From Streptomyces lincolnensis (GTDB lineage Bacteria; Actinomycetota; Actinomycetes; Streptomycetales; Streptomycetaceae): DNA of 64,000 nt. The position numbers and the translations under genes were made by a program. Within the stretch, counting starts at the first letter, position 1; each line of letters starts with the position of its first letter. Below are positions 53,628 to 62,212 of this stretch, one piece after another. Where the stretch lies: NCBI RefSeq assembly GCF_001685355.1, contig NZ_CP016438.1, positions 7,998,001 through 8,062,000 of the forward strand. Reading direction: 5' to 3'. The notes under the pieces were generated by a model. That model saw only the letters and a program-made list of their open reading frames with translations. It searched no databases and was not told where the DNA came from.

Positions 53628-54032
53628 TCAGGCGTCGGTACGGACTTCGGTGCTCCATCGGGACGGCGGGCCGCGCGGGCGATACGCGTGGCCGCCCCCG
53701 CTCGCTCCCGGGGCCGCGGCCGCCACAGCCACGGCGGGGCCGCCGACAGTGCGGTGCGGGGCCGCCTCCCCGGCGCCAGCGCCCAGGAAGTCGTGGAACG
53801 GGTACGGCACGGCGTCGGCGTGGCCCAGAACGGGACGCGTCACGGCGACGGTTCGCTGAGCGTCGGCGGTCGCGGACGCCTGCGCGGTCACCGTCGCGGC
53901 CGTCCCCGCCGAGGCCGGGCGGGACGCCGGCACCGACTTGGCCGACACCGGCAGGAGGAAGGTCAGGACCGCGAGCAGCGCCGAGAGCACGACGGCGGCC
54001 GGGCGCGTGGGATGTGCGCGGTGCTGCTGCAC
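53628..54032 (-). CDS. Small exported or membrane protein upstream of secDF
   Basis: The 134-residue protein has a hydrophobic N-terminal segment (AAVVLSALLAVLTFLLPVSA) ending in a signal-peptidase-like SAKS. The mature part is Ala-rich with HADAVPYPFHDFLGAGAGEA. It lies 62 bp upstream of secDF on the same strand and may be in its operon. No family is recognised. Confidence 0.55.
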   Translation of the reverse strand: MQQHRAHPTRPAAVVLSALLAVLTFLLPVSAKSVPASRPASAGTAATVTAQASATADAQRTVAVTRPVLGHADAVPYPFHDFLGAGAGEAAPHRTVGGPAVAVAAAAPGASGGGHAYRPRGPPSRWSTEVRTDA

Positions 54033-54111
54033 GCCTCTTGCCCCCCGGTCAAGTCATCGTGCGGAACCAGCAGTCGGACACTGCGAGCCGACGACTCGGA
54101 TCATCCGGCCG

Positions 54112-54324
54112 TCAGTGACACGAACGCCGCCGGGCGCCCGGAGGTTCCCGACCCGCCGCAGGAATGTTGCCGGGCCATCGGTGTACCAGGTCGTCCGCCG
54201 ACACGAACGTCGTGCCGTCGCCCGCCGCAAGCACGAGGTGCGGCCCGGGTGATTCTGCGTACGCTGAGCGGGCGGTGGCATCGTCGATGTCCGCAACGGC
54301 GTATGGGCTCTGCGTGCCCTGCAA
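54112..54324 (-). CDS. Possible 70-residue small protein or gene fragment
   Basis: The frame encodes MQGTQSPYAVADIDDATARS followed by a plausible globular segment (GPHLVLAAGDGTTFVSADDL, VHRWPGN). Codon choice is acceptable but not strong and no ribosome site is evident. It could be the end of a decayed gene. The rest of the 305-bp gap 54033-54337 shows nothing else. Confidence 0.3.
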   Translation of the reverse strand: MQGTQSPYAVADIDDATARSAYAESPGPHLVLAAGDGTTFVSADDLVHRWPGNIPAAGREPPGARRRSCH

Positions 54325-54337
54325 CGAGAGGAACGCG

Positions 54338-54931
54338 TTGGACGGGATTCGGTGGCTGGCGACGGCGGATGAAGTGGATCTCGGCTATTGGGTGCTGTTC
54401 GCACGAGGGCTGAGCCCGGCCGACCTGCTGACGCGGCTTGGTCTGGAGTCGGAGTCCGGTCGGATGCTGACCCGACTGGAGGCCGGTGACCTGGCTGACG
54501 AGACCGATGACGTGGTGGTGCGTGCCGGGGCGAGCGCGGGGTGGGCGTATGCCTTCGTCGAGGGCGGTCCCGCGGGTCCGGCCCCGTCGGACGGCGTCCG
54601 ACGGCTCTCGATGGGAACCGAGGCGGTCGACTTCTGGCGCACGGTGAATGCGGACAGTTCGCTCGGCTATGCGGAGGACGGCCGTATCGTGTGCCGGTTC
54701 GAGCCCGGCCGCGAGCACGAGCGTACCGGCGCCGATCCCGACCGGCTGGCCGGGGCGATGCGGGAGGCGGGGCTGTTGCTGCCGGACGGCAGCGCGGCGC
54801 ATCAGCACGGGGACGGTGTGGACCGGCCCGACCTGCGGGCCCTGGCCTTGGCCGAGGCGGTGTTCGGGCTGGATCTGCCCCGTGCCGAGGTACTCGAAGG
54901 GCAGCTCCTGGCCGCCCGGCTCACGGACTAG
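54338..54931 (+). CDS. DUF6461-like protein
   Basis: The frame extends to 54164, but a TTG at 54338 behind GAGAGGA gives a 197-residue protein whose start fits the family (LDGIRWLATADEVDLGYWVL, FARGLSPADLLTRLG). The middle holds GWAYAFVEGG and the end EAVFGLDLPRAEVLEGQLLA. DUF6461 proteins are frequent in Streptomyces and of unknown function; some lie near polymorphic toxin genes. Its end faces the large secreted protein gene across a strong hairpin. Confidence 0.7.
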   Translation: MDGIRWLATADEVDLGYWVLFARGLSPADLLTRLGLESESGRMLTRLEAGDLADETDDVVVRAGASAGWAYAFVEGGPAGPAPSDGVRRLSMGTEAVDFWRTVNADSSLGYAEDGRIVCRFEPGREHERTGADPDRLAGAMREAGLLLPDGSAAHQHGDGVDRPDLRALALAEAVFGLDLPRAEVLEGQLLAARLTD

Positions 54932-54963
54932 GCAGAGCCGGCACGGCGCTTTTCAGCGGCGTG

Positions 54964-54996
54964 CGGGGCCCGGCACCTCAAAGGTGCCGGGCCCCG
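54964..54996. terminator. Bidirectional terminator, perfect 15-bp stem
   Basis: CGGGGCCCGGCACCT (54964-54978) pairs exactly with AGGTGCCGGGCCCCG (54982-54996) over a CAA loop, between the convergent DUF6461-like gene and the large secreted protein. Confidence 0.88.
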
Positions 54997-55014
54997 TGTC
55001 ATGCGCCCAGGATG

Positions 55015-58000
55015 TCAGGGCCGCACCTGGCAGAACGTCTCCGGGTCACAGTCCTCGTATCCCTCCAGGTACACGTAGTACGCGTCCCCGTCGAGCACTC
55101 GCGCCTTGGGCGTCCACCGGCCCAGACCGCCCCCGGCGGCGGTGTTCTGGTCGTTCGGGATGTTCCCACGGCCGCATACCTCGTTGTACGTGGGCAGGTC
55201 GTAGCGGTCGTCGACGTAGAGCTTCCAGCCGGTGCTCTCCTTCGTCGCGAAGAACTGCGCGCAGTCGGCGCCGGACTCGACGCCGGGTTGCAGACCGCCG
55301 CTCTCCCGGGACGCGGCGAAGGCGTACTCATCACAGCTGGCGTCCGGGGTGTCGGGATGCTTGTCGAACTTGGCGGCAGCCGACTTGCACATGATGTTCC
55401 GGTTGTCCTCCTGGAGCTTGGTGTCCGCCAGACGGTGCAGCGGGCTGTTGTGCTCCTTGCTGCCCGGGTGGTTGGCCAGTTTCTGCTGAAGGACCCAGTA
55501 CAGCGTCGCCGCGGCGGGGAACTGCTTCCTGTTCACCGGATACGACGGGGTGAACTCCGAGAAGACACAGCCGGCCCGCTTGCCGGCGAACTCGTTGTCG
55601 CAGCGCACCTTCAGCTCGGGTTCGTCGTAGTCGACGCCCGACGTGTCCTTGCCGTCGATCTTCCCCGACAGGATCCAGTTGAGGTGGTTGGTGACATGTC
55701 CGGCGTCGCCGTCCCAGTCGAACTTGATGGTGGTCGTGGCCTCGTGGAAGTCGGTGTACGTCGTCCACTGCGGGGACCCGGACCAGGTCTGGTCGGCGAT
55801 GGTGCAGGACGGCAGGCAGAAGCCCTGGATGTTGAGGCTGAACAGGAACTGCGTGACCGTGGGGTCGTACCTGGTCGGCTTCAGCGACACCCGCTGGGTG
55901 ATGGTCTTGCTGTTGACCGCGAGGTCGATCTCGTGCCGGTAGGCGAGGTAGGCGTTGCCCTGCGGGACGCCGTTCTTGATGATGCCGACCGTCACCTCGG
56001 AGGTCATGCAGGCTTCGAACCGGGTGAAGCTCTTGGACCTGGCGGCTATGGAGCAGCTGGCGTTCTCCTCGGGCGTGACGGCGGCCGCCGCCCTGGCGGT
56101 CTTCGCAGCCTTGGGCGTGTTGCCGATACACACCTCGGTGTCGTCACTGCCGGCTGTCTCACGGCAGGTCATGCCCTTCATGGCGCGGGCAGCCGGGGAC
56201 AGACCGGCGGCCTGGTCGGCGCTTGCGACACCGGCGGGGAACACGTCGCCCGGGATGGTCTGGGGCGTGTCCGGGATCTCCGGGTCGGGCGCGTTGGGGT
56301 CGGGGTCGGGGAAGGAGATCTCCCCGAGTCCGTCGTAGTCGCCGGGAACGAAGGCGATCGCGTCCCAGGCGATGTCCTTGTCGCCGGTGCCGTCACTGGT
56401 GAAGTTGGACAGGCTGACCTCGGGGGTGGTGCCGTTGAAGCGATAGGCACCCAGGTCCACCCACTTGTTGGACTCGTTGGCGGTCTGGGAGATCGTCCTG
56501 TTTCTCGTGCCGAACGCTGTCTTGATCCTGTAGGTGGCCTGGGCTGTCTGAGCCCCGTGGTCGGGGATGTGGGCGTAGACCTTGGCCTGGCCGGAGATCG
56601 TCCGGTCGAGCTTCCACACACCGATGGCCTGCATGCGGTTGGCGGTGCCCATCGTGGACTCCGGCTGCCGAGTATGGGCGAACCAGAAGTGGTTGCCGTA
56701 TCCGGCACCGATCTGATGGGTGTCCATCTTCCCCGGATACGTGCCGTTCCACATGCTGTAGTTGAGGGTGAACGTGCCGTCGGACTTCGTGGCTCCGCAA
56801 CTGCGGGAGGCCGATCCGGTCGGGACGACACCGTTGCGCACGTCATCGACGATGAGCGCGTCGGACGGCAGGCCGCTGCTGCATCGCGGCGGGTAGGAGT
56901 TGGCGTCCGGTTGCTCGGGATAGGTGGTGTTGAACCGGTGGACCTGGTTGCCGCACTGCGCGAGGGTCGTGCAGTTCTTCCACGTCACCGACTTGTTCCA
57001 CCAGCAGTGCAGCCAGTGCGGGTTGGTCTCGTCATTGCCGGAGTCGAGGGTGCAGGCGCCCTGGCCGGGGTCGTTGGAGTCGTTGTCGCCGATCTTCGAG
57101 GGCACGCAGGAGTTGGAGGAGTCGCAGAACAGGTCGACCGGCGGCTTCGCCGAAGTGCGGTCGGCGTTGCTGTTCCACCACGCCGGACGGTATCCGGCCT
57201 GCACATCGCCGGGCCCGAACAGGGCGGCGATGGGGCGGGCGGCCCAGCCGATGACCTTCTCCTCGTAGGGCCAGTCCTGCGGGTGCGCGGCATCGGCGTA
57301 GTTGTCGCCGCCGGCCGCGTTCTCCAGGAACGGCAGCCGGTTGGCCTTCCACAGCGGGTTTGCGGGGTTGTTGGTCCAGCCCACGCCCCAGTGCCCGGCG
57401 GAGTCGGCGGTGTCGTAGAAGCCGGAGTTGTACGCCCACAGGGCGAAGAACCAGTTCTCGATCCACTTGGGGTGGCCGTCGTTGACCTTCATGCCGGCCT
57501 TGCGGGTCTGGTTCCACTTGTCCGACAGGATCTGGGCGCCGTAGGCGATGTTGGCGGTGTAGTCGAGAGCGACGGCCTCCTGCTTGAGGGTGCTCATCGC
57601 ACTCTCGCCGGGCTTGGTCTTACCGGCCAGCCGCATGCCGTCGGTGGCCTGCGTGATGCCGTAGCCGCAGTCCGCGTCGGACCAGTCGATGGCCCACGGG
57701 TCCTGCTGCTCACCGGACGCGGAGTAGTCGACGCCGTAGTAGTTGCCGATGAGGCTGTTGGAACTGACGCCCGGCACGGCAAACCGGGTGGCCTGCCACA
57801 TGTTGGACTCCTGGGCGGTGACACCGAGGAGGATCTGGGCGGGGATGTGCCAGCGGTCGTTGTCGCCGTCCTCGGTGTCCAGCTTCCCGTTGGGGTCGCC
57901 TTCGAGAAGGATCGGTGGGAACAGCCCCTGCGGCTGGTAGCCGGCCATGCCGGTGTTCTTCCAGTCCGGGGAGCGGTAGAAGTCGAGTTTGCCGACGACG

Positions 58001-59478
58001 GCCTGGTCGACGGCCCACTCCACCTGACGCGGAGTCGGCTGGAACGCCTGCTTCTTGACGTCGTTGCGGGCCACGGCACAGGTCCGCTCGGTGGCGTCCT
58101 CGCTCGGGTCGTCGGGAGCGGAGGCGGCGGCGAGCCGGACCCCGGCCGTCTGCGCGGACGGGCCGGACGAACGTCCGTCCTTGGCCGATGACTTGGATGC
58201 TCCAGGAAGTGCCGGGGAGGCCGCCGCTCCCTGCCGTTCCGCCTTCTCGCCGCCGATACGGCGCTCGCCCGGCGTGGCGTCCAGCGTGACCGTCCGCTCC
58301 GTGTCCAGCAGGCGCAGGCCGACACGGGCGGTGCGCTCGGCCAGGGCTTCGTCGGGCCGGATGCGCGTGTCCTTGCCGTCGGCCCAGGCGGTGGTCACGG
58401 CGGCGGCACCGTGACTGGAGACGAACGCACCCTTGGCGATACCGCCAGGATTCTTCACCGTCTTCGGCAGTACGTTCTTCGTGGCGGCCTTGCCGGTGAT
58501 GAAGACGGTGCCGTCGGCCGAGGAGGTCAGGTCCCACTGGGCCAGCGGGCCCGAAGCGAGCGTGGTGGCACGGGCCTTGCCGGTGCGCAGCCGGCTCGCG
58601 GTCAGGTGCTCGGCGCGACTGGTAGCCGCCTTCTTCGCACTCGCGCTCTTCGTGCGGTCGATGTAGGTGACGCCGCCGGTGGCGTCGACCGTCAGCTGGA
58701 ACGGCACCGACTCGGTGCGCGTGATCTCCCTGAGCCCGCCCTTGCCCCCGGCGGCGACCAGCCGGTTGCCGTGGGCGGCGACGACGCCGTTCCTCGTCGG
58801 CACGGCGGAGGTGACCTGACCCGGGTAGGTGACCGGGGCGCCCGCCCGGCCCGTGGCCGCGTCGACCGTGACCAACCGGGTCCGCTGCGCGGTGTCGCCC
58901 TCGTAGGAGAGCTGGGTGAACACGGCCTGCTCGCCGGCACCGCAGCCCGGGCTGAAGTAGGCCAGCGACGCCTGGAAGGGCAGTTTGGTGACCGCGCCGG
59001 TGGTCAGGTCCACGACGGCCGCGAAGGCTCCCCGCGCCATGAGTTCGGGCTTGTTGGTGAAGGTACGCGGCGCGTAGGCGACCGCCGCCCGCTTGCCGGA
59101 GGCGGTCAGACACGCGTTGCCGATCCAGGTGTCGGTGTCGAAGCCGGGTTCGGAGAGGGTCGCCGCGGTCTTCCAGGCGTAGCCGTTCTTCTCGTCCGCG
59201 ACCAGCAGATGGAAACCGGTACCGTCGCCGGACGTGGTGAACGCGGTGTCGGTGGACTTCTGGTAGCCCTCGCCTAGGAGTTCGGCGCGGTCCGCGGAGG
59301 GGACCTGGTCAGGCTTGTCGACGTCCTGGGTGTCCGGCGCCCGCCATTGAGCGGCGTTCTTCGGCGGCGTCGGTTCGGCTGCCTGCGCGGGCATGGTCAG
59401 CGGTATCGCCAGCGCCGTGGTCACCGCCACGGTCACGGGTGCCAGGAACCGCTTTCTCATACGTCTTATGTGTCTCAC
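55015..59478 (-). CDS. Large secreted multidomain protein: propeller-like, lysozyme-like, golvesin-like, NucA/NucB-like
   Basis: The 1487-residue exported protein opens at GTG 59478 behind GAAGGA with a signal peptide (cleavage after AQA, residue 33). Residues about 45-430 form repeated strand blocks like a beta-propeller. About 540-720 resembles a lytic-transglycosylase fold, with LLGVTAQESNMWQAT (possible catalytic Glu) and CGYGITQATDGM. About 920-1045 matches a golvesin-C-like domain (GVWKLDRTISGQAKVYAHIP to DKDIAWDAIAFVPGD). The last 150 residues contain CDEYAFAASRESGG from 1382, like the CDEYPFAST signature of NucA/NucB DNases. At least a dozen cysteines suit the exterior. It may cut peptidoglycan and DNA of other cells; activity is unproven. 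It is last in a three-gene operon. Confidence 0.85.
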   Translation of the reverse strand: MRHIRRMRKRFLAPVTVAVTTALAIPLTMPAQAAEPTPPKNAAQWRAPDTQDVDKPDQVPSADRAELLGEGYQKSTDTAFTTSGDGTGFHLLVADEKNGYAWKTAATLSEPGFDTDTWIGNACLTASGKRAAVAYAPRTFTNKPELMARGAFAAVVDLTTGAVTKLPFQASLAYFSPGCGAGEQAVFTQLSYEGDTAQRTRLVTVDAATGRAGAPVTYPGQVTSAVPTRNGVVAAHGNRLVAAGGKGGLREITRTESVPFQLTVDATGGVTYIDRTKSASAKKAATSRAEHLTASRLRTGKARATTLASGPLAQWDLTSSADGTVFITGKAATKNVLPKTVKNPGGIAKGAFVSSHGAAAVTTAWADGKDTRIRPDEALAERTARVGLRLLDTERTVTLDATPGERRIGGEKAERQGAAASPALPGASKSSAKDGRSSGPSAQTAGVRLAAASAPDDPSEDATERTCAVARNDVKKQAFQPTPRQVEWAVDQAVVGKLDFYRSPDWKNTGMAGYQPQGLFPPILLEGDPNGKLDTEDGDNDRWHIPAQILLGVTAQESNMWQATRFAVPGVSSNSLIGNYYGVDYSASGEQQDPWAIDWSDADCGYGITQATDGMRLAGKTKPGESAMSTLKQEAVALDYTANIAYGAQILSDKWNQTRKAGMKVNDGHPKWIENWFFALWAYNSGFYDTADSAGHWGVGWTNNPANPLWKANRLPFLENAAGGDNYADAAHPQDWPYEEKVIGWAARPIAALFGPGDVQAGYRPAWWNSNADRTSAKPPVDLFCDSSNSCVPSKIGDNDSNDPGQGACTLDSGNDETNPHWLHCWWNKSVTWKNCTTLAQCGNQVHRFNTTYPEQPDANSYPPRCSSGLPSDALIVDDVRNGVVPTGSASRSCGATKSDGTFTLNYSMWNGTYPGKMDTHQIGAGYGNHFWFAHTRQPESTMGTANRMQAIGVWKLDRTISGQAKVYAHIPDHGAQTAQATYRIKTAFGTRNRTISQTANESNKWVDLGAYRFNGTTPEVSLSNFTSDGTGDKDIAWDAIAFVPGDYDGLGEISFPDPDPNAPDPEIPDTPQTIPGDVFPAGVASADQAAGLSPAARAMKGMTCRETAGSDDTEVCIGNTPKAAKTARAAAAVTPEENASCSIAARSKSFTRFEACMTSEVTVGIIKNGVPQGNAYLAYRHEIDLAVNSKTITQRVSLKPTRYDPTVTQFLFSLNIQGFCLPSCTIADQTWSGSPQWTTYTDFHEATTTIKFDWDGDAGHVTNHLNWILSGKIDGKDTSGVDYDEPELKVRCDNEFAGKRAGCVFSEFTPSYPVNRKQFPAAATLYWVLQQKLANHPGSKEHNSPLHRLADTKLQEDNRNIMCKSAAAKFDKHPDTPDASCDEYAFAASRESGGLQPGVESGADCAQFFATKESTGWKLYVDDRYDLPTYNEVCGRGNIPNDQNTAAGGGLGRWTPKARVLDGDAYYVYLEGYEDCDPETFCQVRP

Positions 59479-59589
59479 GCTTTTCCTTCATCGGTGTCGG
59501 TTGTGCACCGTCGGGATGTCCACAGAAGGGGGTATCGCGGCGCGTCACCCCACAGGTGAGTGCGGTGAGGCGCGGACATGGGTGAGGGG

Positions 59590-60099
59590 CTAGTACCTCT
59601 TGTGGGATGCGTTGTCGTTCTTCAGCTCGGGCACGAGGTTTTCCGCCAAGCCGCCGTAACCGCCGCAGGATCCGTAGATGGCCTGGGAGATGCTCTGGTA
59701 ACCAGAGCCCCAGTAGACCCGGTTGTAGACGCCGCATTCGGCGTTCGCAATGGAAGCGGCGTTGTTCTTGAGGGGTGTCCCGTCTCCGCTGTCAGTGGTG
59801 CAGGTGCCGGGAAGCATGCCGTAGTGGAACACCAGGCGGACCAGGGTCGCCCCGTTCGGGGAGTAGCCGTAGTGGTCGGGGACACTCCTGTTGGAGATGT
59901 AGCAGGAACCCTGACCGGAGTTGGTGGTCGAGCCGACGCTGTTGTAGTAGAGCACGAAGCAGTACTTGTTGCCGCTGGAGGTGCAACCGTCCGACTCGAA
60001 GGAGGTGGCGGCCTGCGCGGGTTGGGCGCAGAGGATGCCGGCGGCGAGGAGCAGGGCGGCGGGGAGCGACCGGATCAGGTTGCGTATGGTCCGGGTCAC
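59590..60099 (-). CDS. Small secreted Cys-rich protein, peptidase-inhibitor (I36)-like
   Basis: The 169-residue exported protein starts at a GTG that overlaps the upstream stop (GTGA). It has a signal peptide ending AQA near residue 30. The mature part has about six cysteines (SDGCTSSGNKYCFVLYYNS, GSCYIS, GTCTTD, AECGVYN, GSCGGYGG) and a pattern like the I36 SMPI-type inhibitors (CFVLYYNS, NNAASIANAECGVYNRVYW). It could protect or guide the large protein encoded 111 bp downstream, but this is inference. Confidence 0.7.
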   Translation of the reverse strand: MTRTIRNLIRSLPAALLLAAGILCAQPAQAATSFESDGCTSSGNKYCFVLYYNSVGSTTNSGQGSCYISNRSVPDHYGYSPNGATLVRLVFHYGMLPGTCTTDSGDGTPLKNNAASIANAECGVYNRVYWGSGYQSISQAIYGSCGGYGGLAENLVPELKNDNASHKRY

Positions 60100-61049
60100 T
60101 TGTCACTGCCTTCCGAGATCACTCTTTGTGCGGTCGTCCTGACGGTGTTCGTTTGGGCGAGTTCGGCGTCGAGGGAGGACTTCTTGGCAGCGATCTGCTG
60201 GTTCTGAATGGCGGTCTCCGCCGCGGACCAGACCTTGATGAGGCCGGTCTCGCCCTTGCAGGCGACGTCGGCGGTGGCCACGTCGATCTCCTCTGCCGAC
60301 GCCGTTGACGTCGACAGGTCGAAACTGGCAGCGGGCTTGTACGGGTCGTCGAACGCGTGGCCCCTGTCGTTCATGCACGCCGCCCAGCCGGCTATGGCGT
60401 CCTGGACAGCAGGTTGCTTCAAGGACTCGGTCATGCTCGACGCGTTGACTCTCGATGCGTCCTCGCCCTGCGTGAGATGCCCGAGCTGACGTTCCGTCTC
60501 CCCGCGGCACCCTCCCTCGGGAACCTTCACTCCGTTGTATGTGCCGCCCGAGAGCTCCGGCCCGTCCCCGAGGAACACCGTTCCCTCCGCCCCGGCAGCC
60601 GGCTCCCATGCCGGCGGCTCGTCCAACTGCTCAGGCGGCAGGTGGTAGCCGTGTTCCGCTGCTTGCGTCGCGTCGGAAGCCCCGTACCGCCTGGGCATGT
60701 TGGCATCGTTGAACTCAAGGGGCGGGTTGGCCCCCGGAACCGGCGGGTTGAACTTCTCGAAGCCGAACCGAGCCATACAGCTGACCCAGAGATCTCGCTG
60801 GGCGCGCTGCCATTCCACGACGTCCGTGTAGCCGACGAGATACTTCTCCACCGGCAGGGACAGCCCCTTGGCAAGCCCACGCTCGGGCATGCGACTGGGC
60901 CACTTGCTCTCGTCGACAGCGTTTGCTGCCACCGTCTTCGGTGAAGACTCATCCGGTGCTGCCCCACCGTCGCCGGCCGAGCTCACGACCACACCGGCGA
61001 CGAGTGCCGCTCCTGCGAAGACGCCAGCAAGCGCTTGCCGTCCATGCAT
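60096..61049 (-). CDS. Secreted protein of unknown function, first gene of the three-gene secreted operon
   Basis: The 317-residue protein starts at ATG 61049 behind AGGGGGG and carries a signal peptide (ALAGVFAGAALVAGVVVSSA). The mature part has two similar motifs, WVSCMARFGF and WAACMNDRGH, each a Trp/Cys/Met helix with a following aromatic loop, seen in many actinomycete secreted and lipoproteins of unknown role. A helical C-terminus follows (SSLDAELAQTNTVRTTAQRV). It overlaps the next gene by 4 nt. Nothing in the sequence reveals its activity. Confidence 0.75.
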   Translation of the reverse strand: MHGRQALAGVFAGAALVAGVVVSSAGDGGAAPDESSPKTVAANAVDESKWPSRMPERGLAKGLSLPVEKYLVGYTDVVEWQRAQRDLWVSCMARFGFEKFNPPVPGANPPLEFNDANMPRRYGASDATQAAEHGYHLPPEQLDEPPAWEPAAGAEGTVFLGDGPELSGGTYNGVKVPEGGCRGETERQLGHLTQGEDASRVNASSMTESLKQPAVQDAIAGWAACMNDRGHAFDDPYKPAASFDLSTSTASAEEIDVATADVACKGETGLIKVWSAAETAIQNQQIAAKKSSLDAELAQTNTVRTTAQRVISEGSDK

Positions 61050-61253
61050 GAACTACCCCCCTCATTCCTTTCATGTGCATGACATGCAGAAGTTATGTCA
61101 GGTCGCTTCACGGTGACCACACAGAGGTGATCACGGGATGGCAACGACTGGTCTGGACCCTTGCGGGCCGCAGGAGGCGCAGCCGACGATGGCGCGGGCG
61201 AAGCGGTTCGCTGGGGATGGAGCAGCCGACTGGGGCGGCGAGGAGGAGCGTTC

Positions 61254-61742
61254 GTGCCGAGAACCACAGCGTGGGGCGCGGTTGTTGTCGCCGTGGCTCT
61301 GGCGACATTCGGTGCGTCTTGCAGCGCAGGCTCTGACTCCGGCAAGCCGGGTGGTGCCCCTGCCGTCGCCGACAGGCCGGCCGACAGCGCACCCGCCGCC
61401 GAGCCTTCACCGCCACCGATACCGACCGCAACGCCGGTCGAGAAGGTCCGCGACGCTTTCGCCGGAATGCAGGCGACCTTGGATGATTCCTGCACGCCCG
61501 CCGACTGCGCCTACTTCCTGCGCCGTGTCTTCGACGAACTCCATCGCCTTGACGGCGCCATGAAGGCATCGGAGAAGGGGCCCGGTCACTTCGCCGAGCC
61601 GATCAGGTTGATCAAGGAGCTCGACACGGGGATCGGTAGCGATCAAACCTTCGACAACCTCAAGAAGCACCAGACCGCATTGATCGCCACTCGCGACGAG
61701 ATCAACACATGGATGCAGGGCCACCCGGACGACTACCGCTGA
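61254..61742 (+). CDS. Predicted lipoprotein
   Basis: The 162-residue protein starts at GTG 61254, behind AGGAGG, although the frame is open to 61161. A short hydrophobic segment (AWGAVVVAVALATF) leads to the lipobox-like GASC. A Pro-rich spacer and a helical domain follow (VEKVRDAFAGMQATLDDSCT, FLRRVFDELHRLDGAMKASE). It is divergent from the secreted operon across about 200 bp. Function is unknown. Confidence 0.7.
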   Translation: MPRTTAWGAVVVAVALATFGASCSAGSDSGKPGGAPAVADRPADSAPAAEPSPPPIPTATPVEKVRDAFAGMQATLDDSCTPADCAYFLRRVFDELHRLDGAMKASEKGPGHFAEPIRLIKELDTGIGSDQTFDNLKKHQTALIATRDEINTWMQGHPDDYR

Positions 61743-61901
61743 TGCAAAGCCCCGGCTTTCGCCGATTGGCCACAGCGCGGCCACCGTCCGCCGGATGATC
61801 CAGCGCCTCGGCTCACTGCTCGCGATCGAGCGCGCCCATGCTCCGCAGGATGTCCGCGTGCTGCTCCGACCCTGCTGGCATGCCCTTTTCCGGCCGGTCG
61901 C

Positions 61902-62150
61902 TCAGAGCCGGTCCCGTCGCTTGAAGATGACGTACAGGCTCGTGCGCACGACCGCCATCAGGAGCATCGCGAAGGGGTATCCGAGCACCCAGTGCAACTC
62001 CGGCATGTGGTCGAAGTTCATCCCGTAGATCGTCCCGACCAGCGTCGGGGCGAACAGGATCGCCGCCCACGACGAGATCTTCTTGAAGTTGTCTATCGGG
62101 TGGCGTTGACCTGCGATGATGTCGCTGAGCTGGGCTGATCCAGCTTTCAA
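61902..62150 (-). pseudogene. C-terminal fragment of a CorA magnesium/cobalt transporter
   Basis: The 82-codon frame reads NFKKISSWAAILFAPTLVGT, then IYGMNFDHMPELHWVLGYPF. These are the last two helices of CorA with the ion-selective GMN signature. The whole cytoplasmic funnel domain, some 230 residues, is missing. Upstream DNA has no matching frame. It is a truncated remnant. Confidence 0.85.
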
Positions 62151-62212
62151 AATCTTTCAGATTGCATGGCGAGCAGGCTCCTTCGACGACCTTCTACGGT
62201 CACGAAGAGCGG

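Noticed and set aside
54541..58191. 1216-codon open frame on the plus strand
   Set aside because: It is antisense to the large secreted protein, whose signal peptide and domains are clear; the plus frame has only low-complexity Val/Gly/Arg text.
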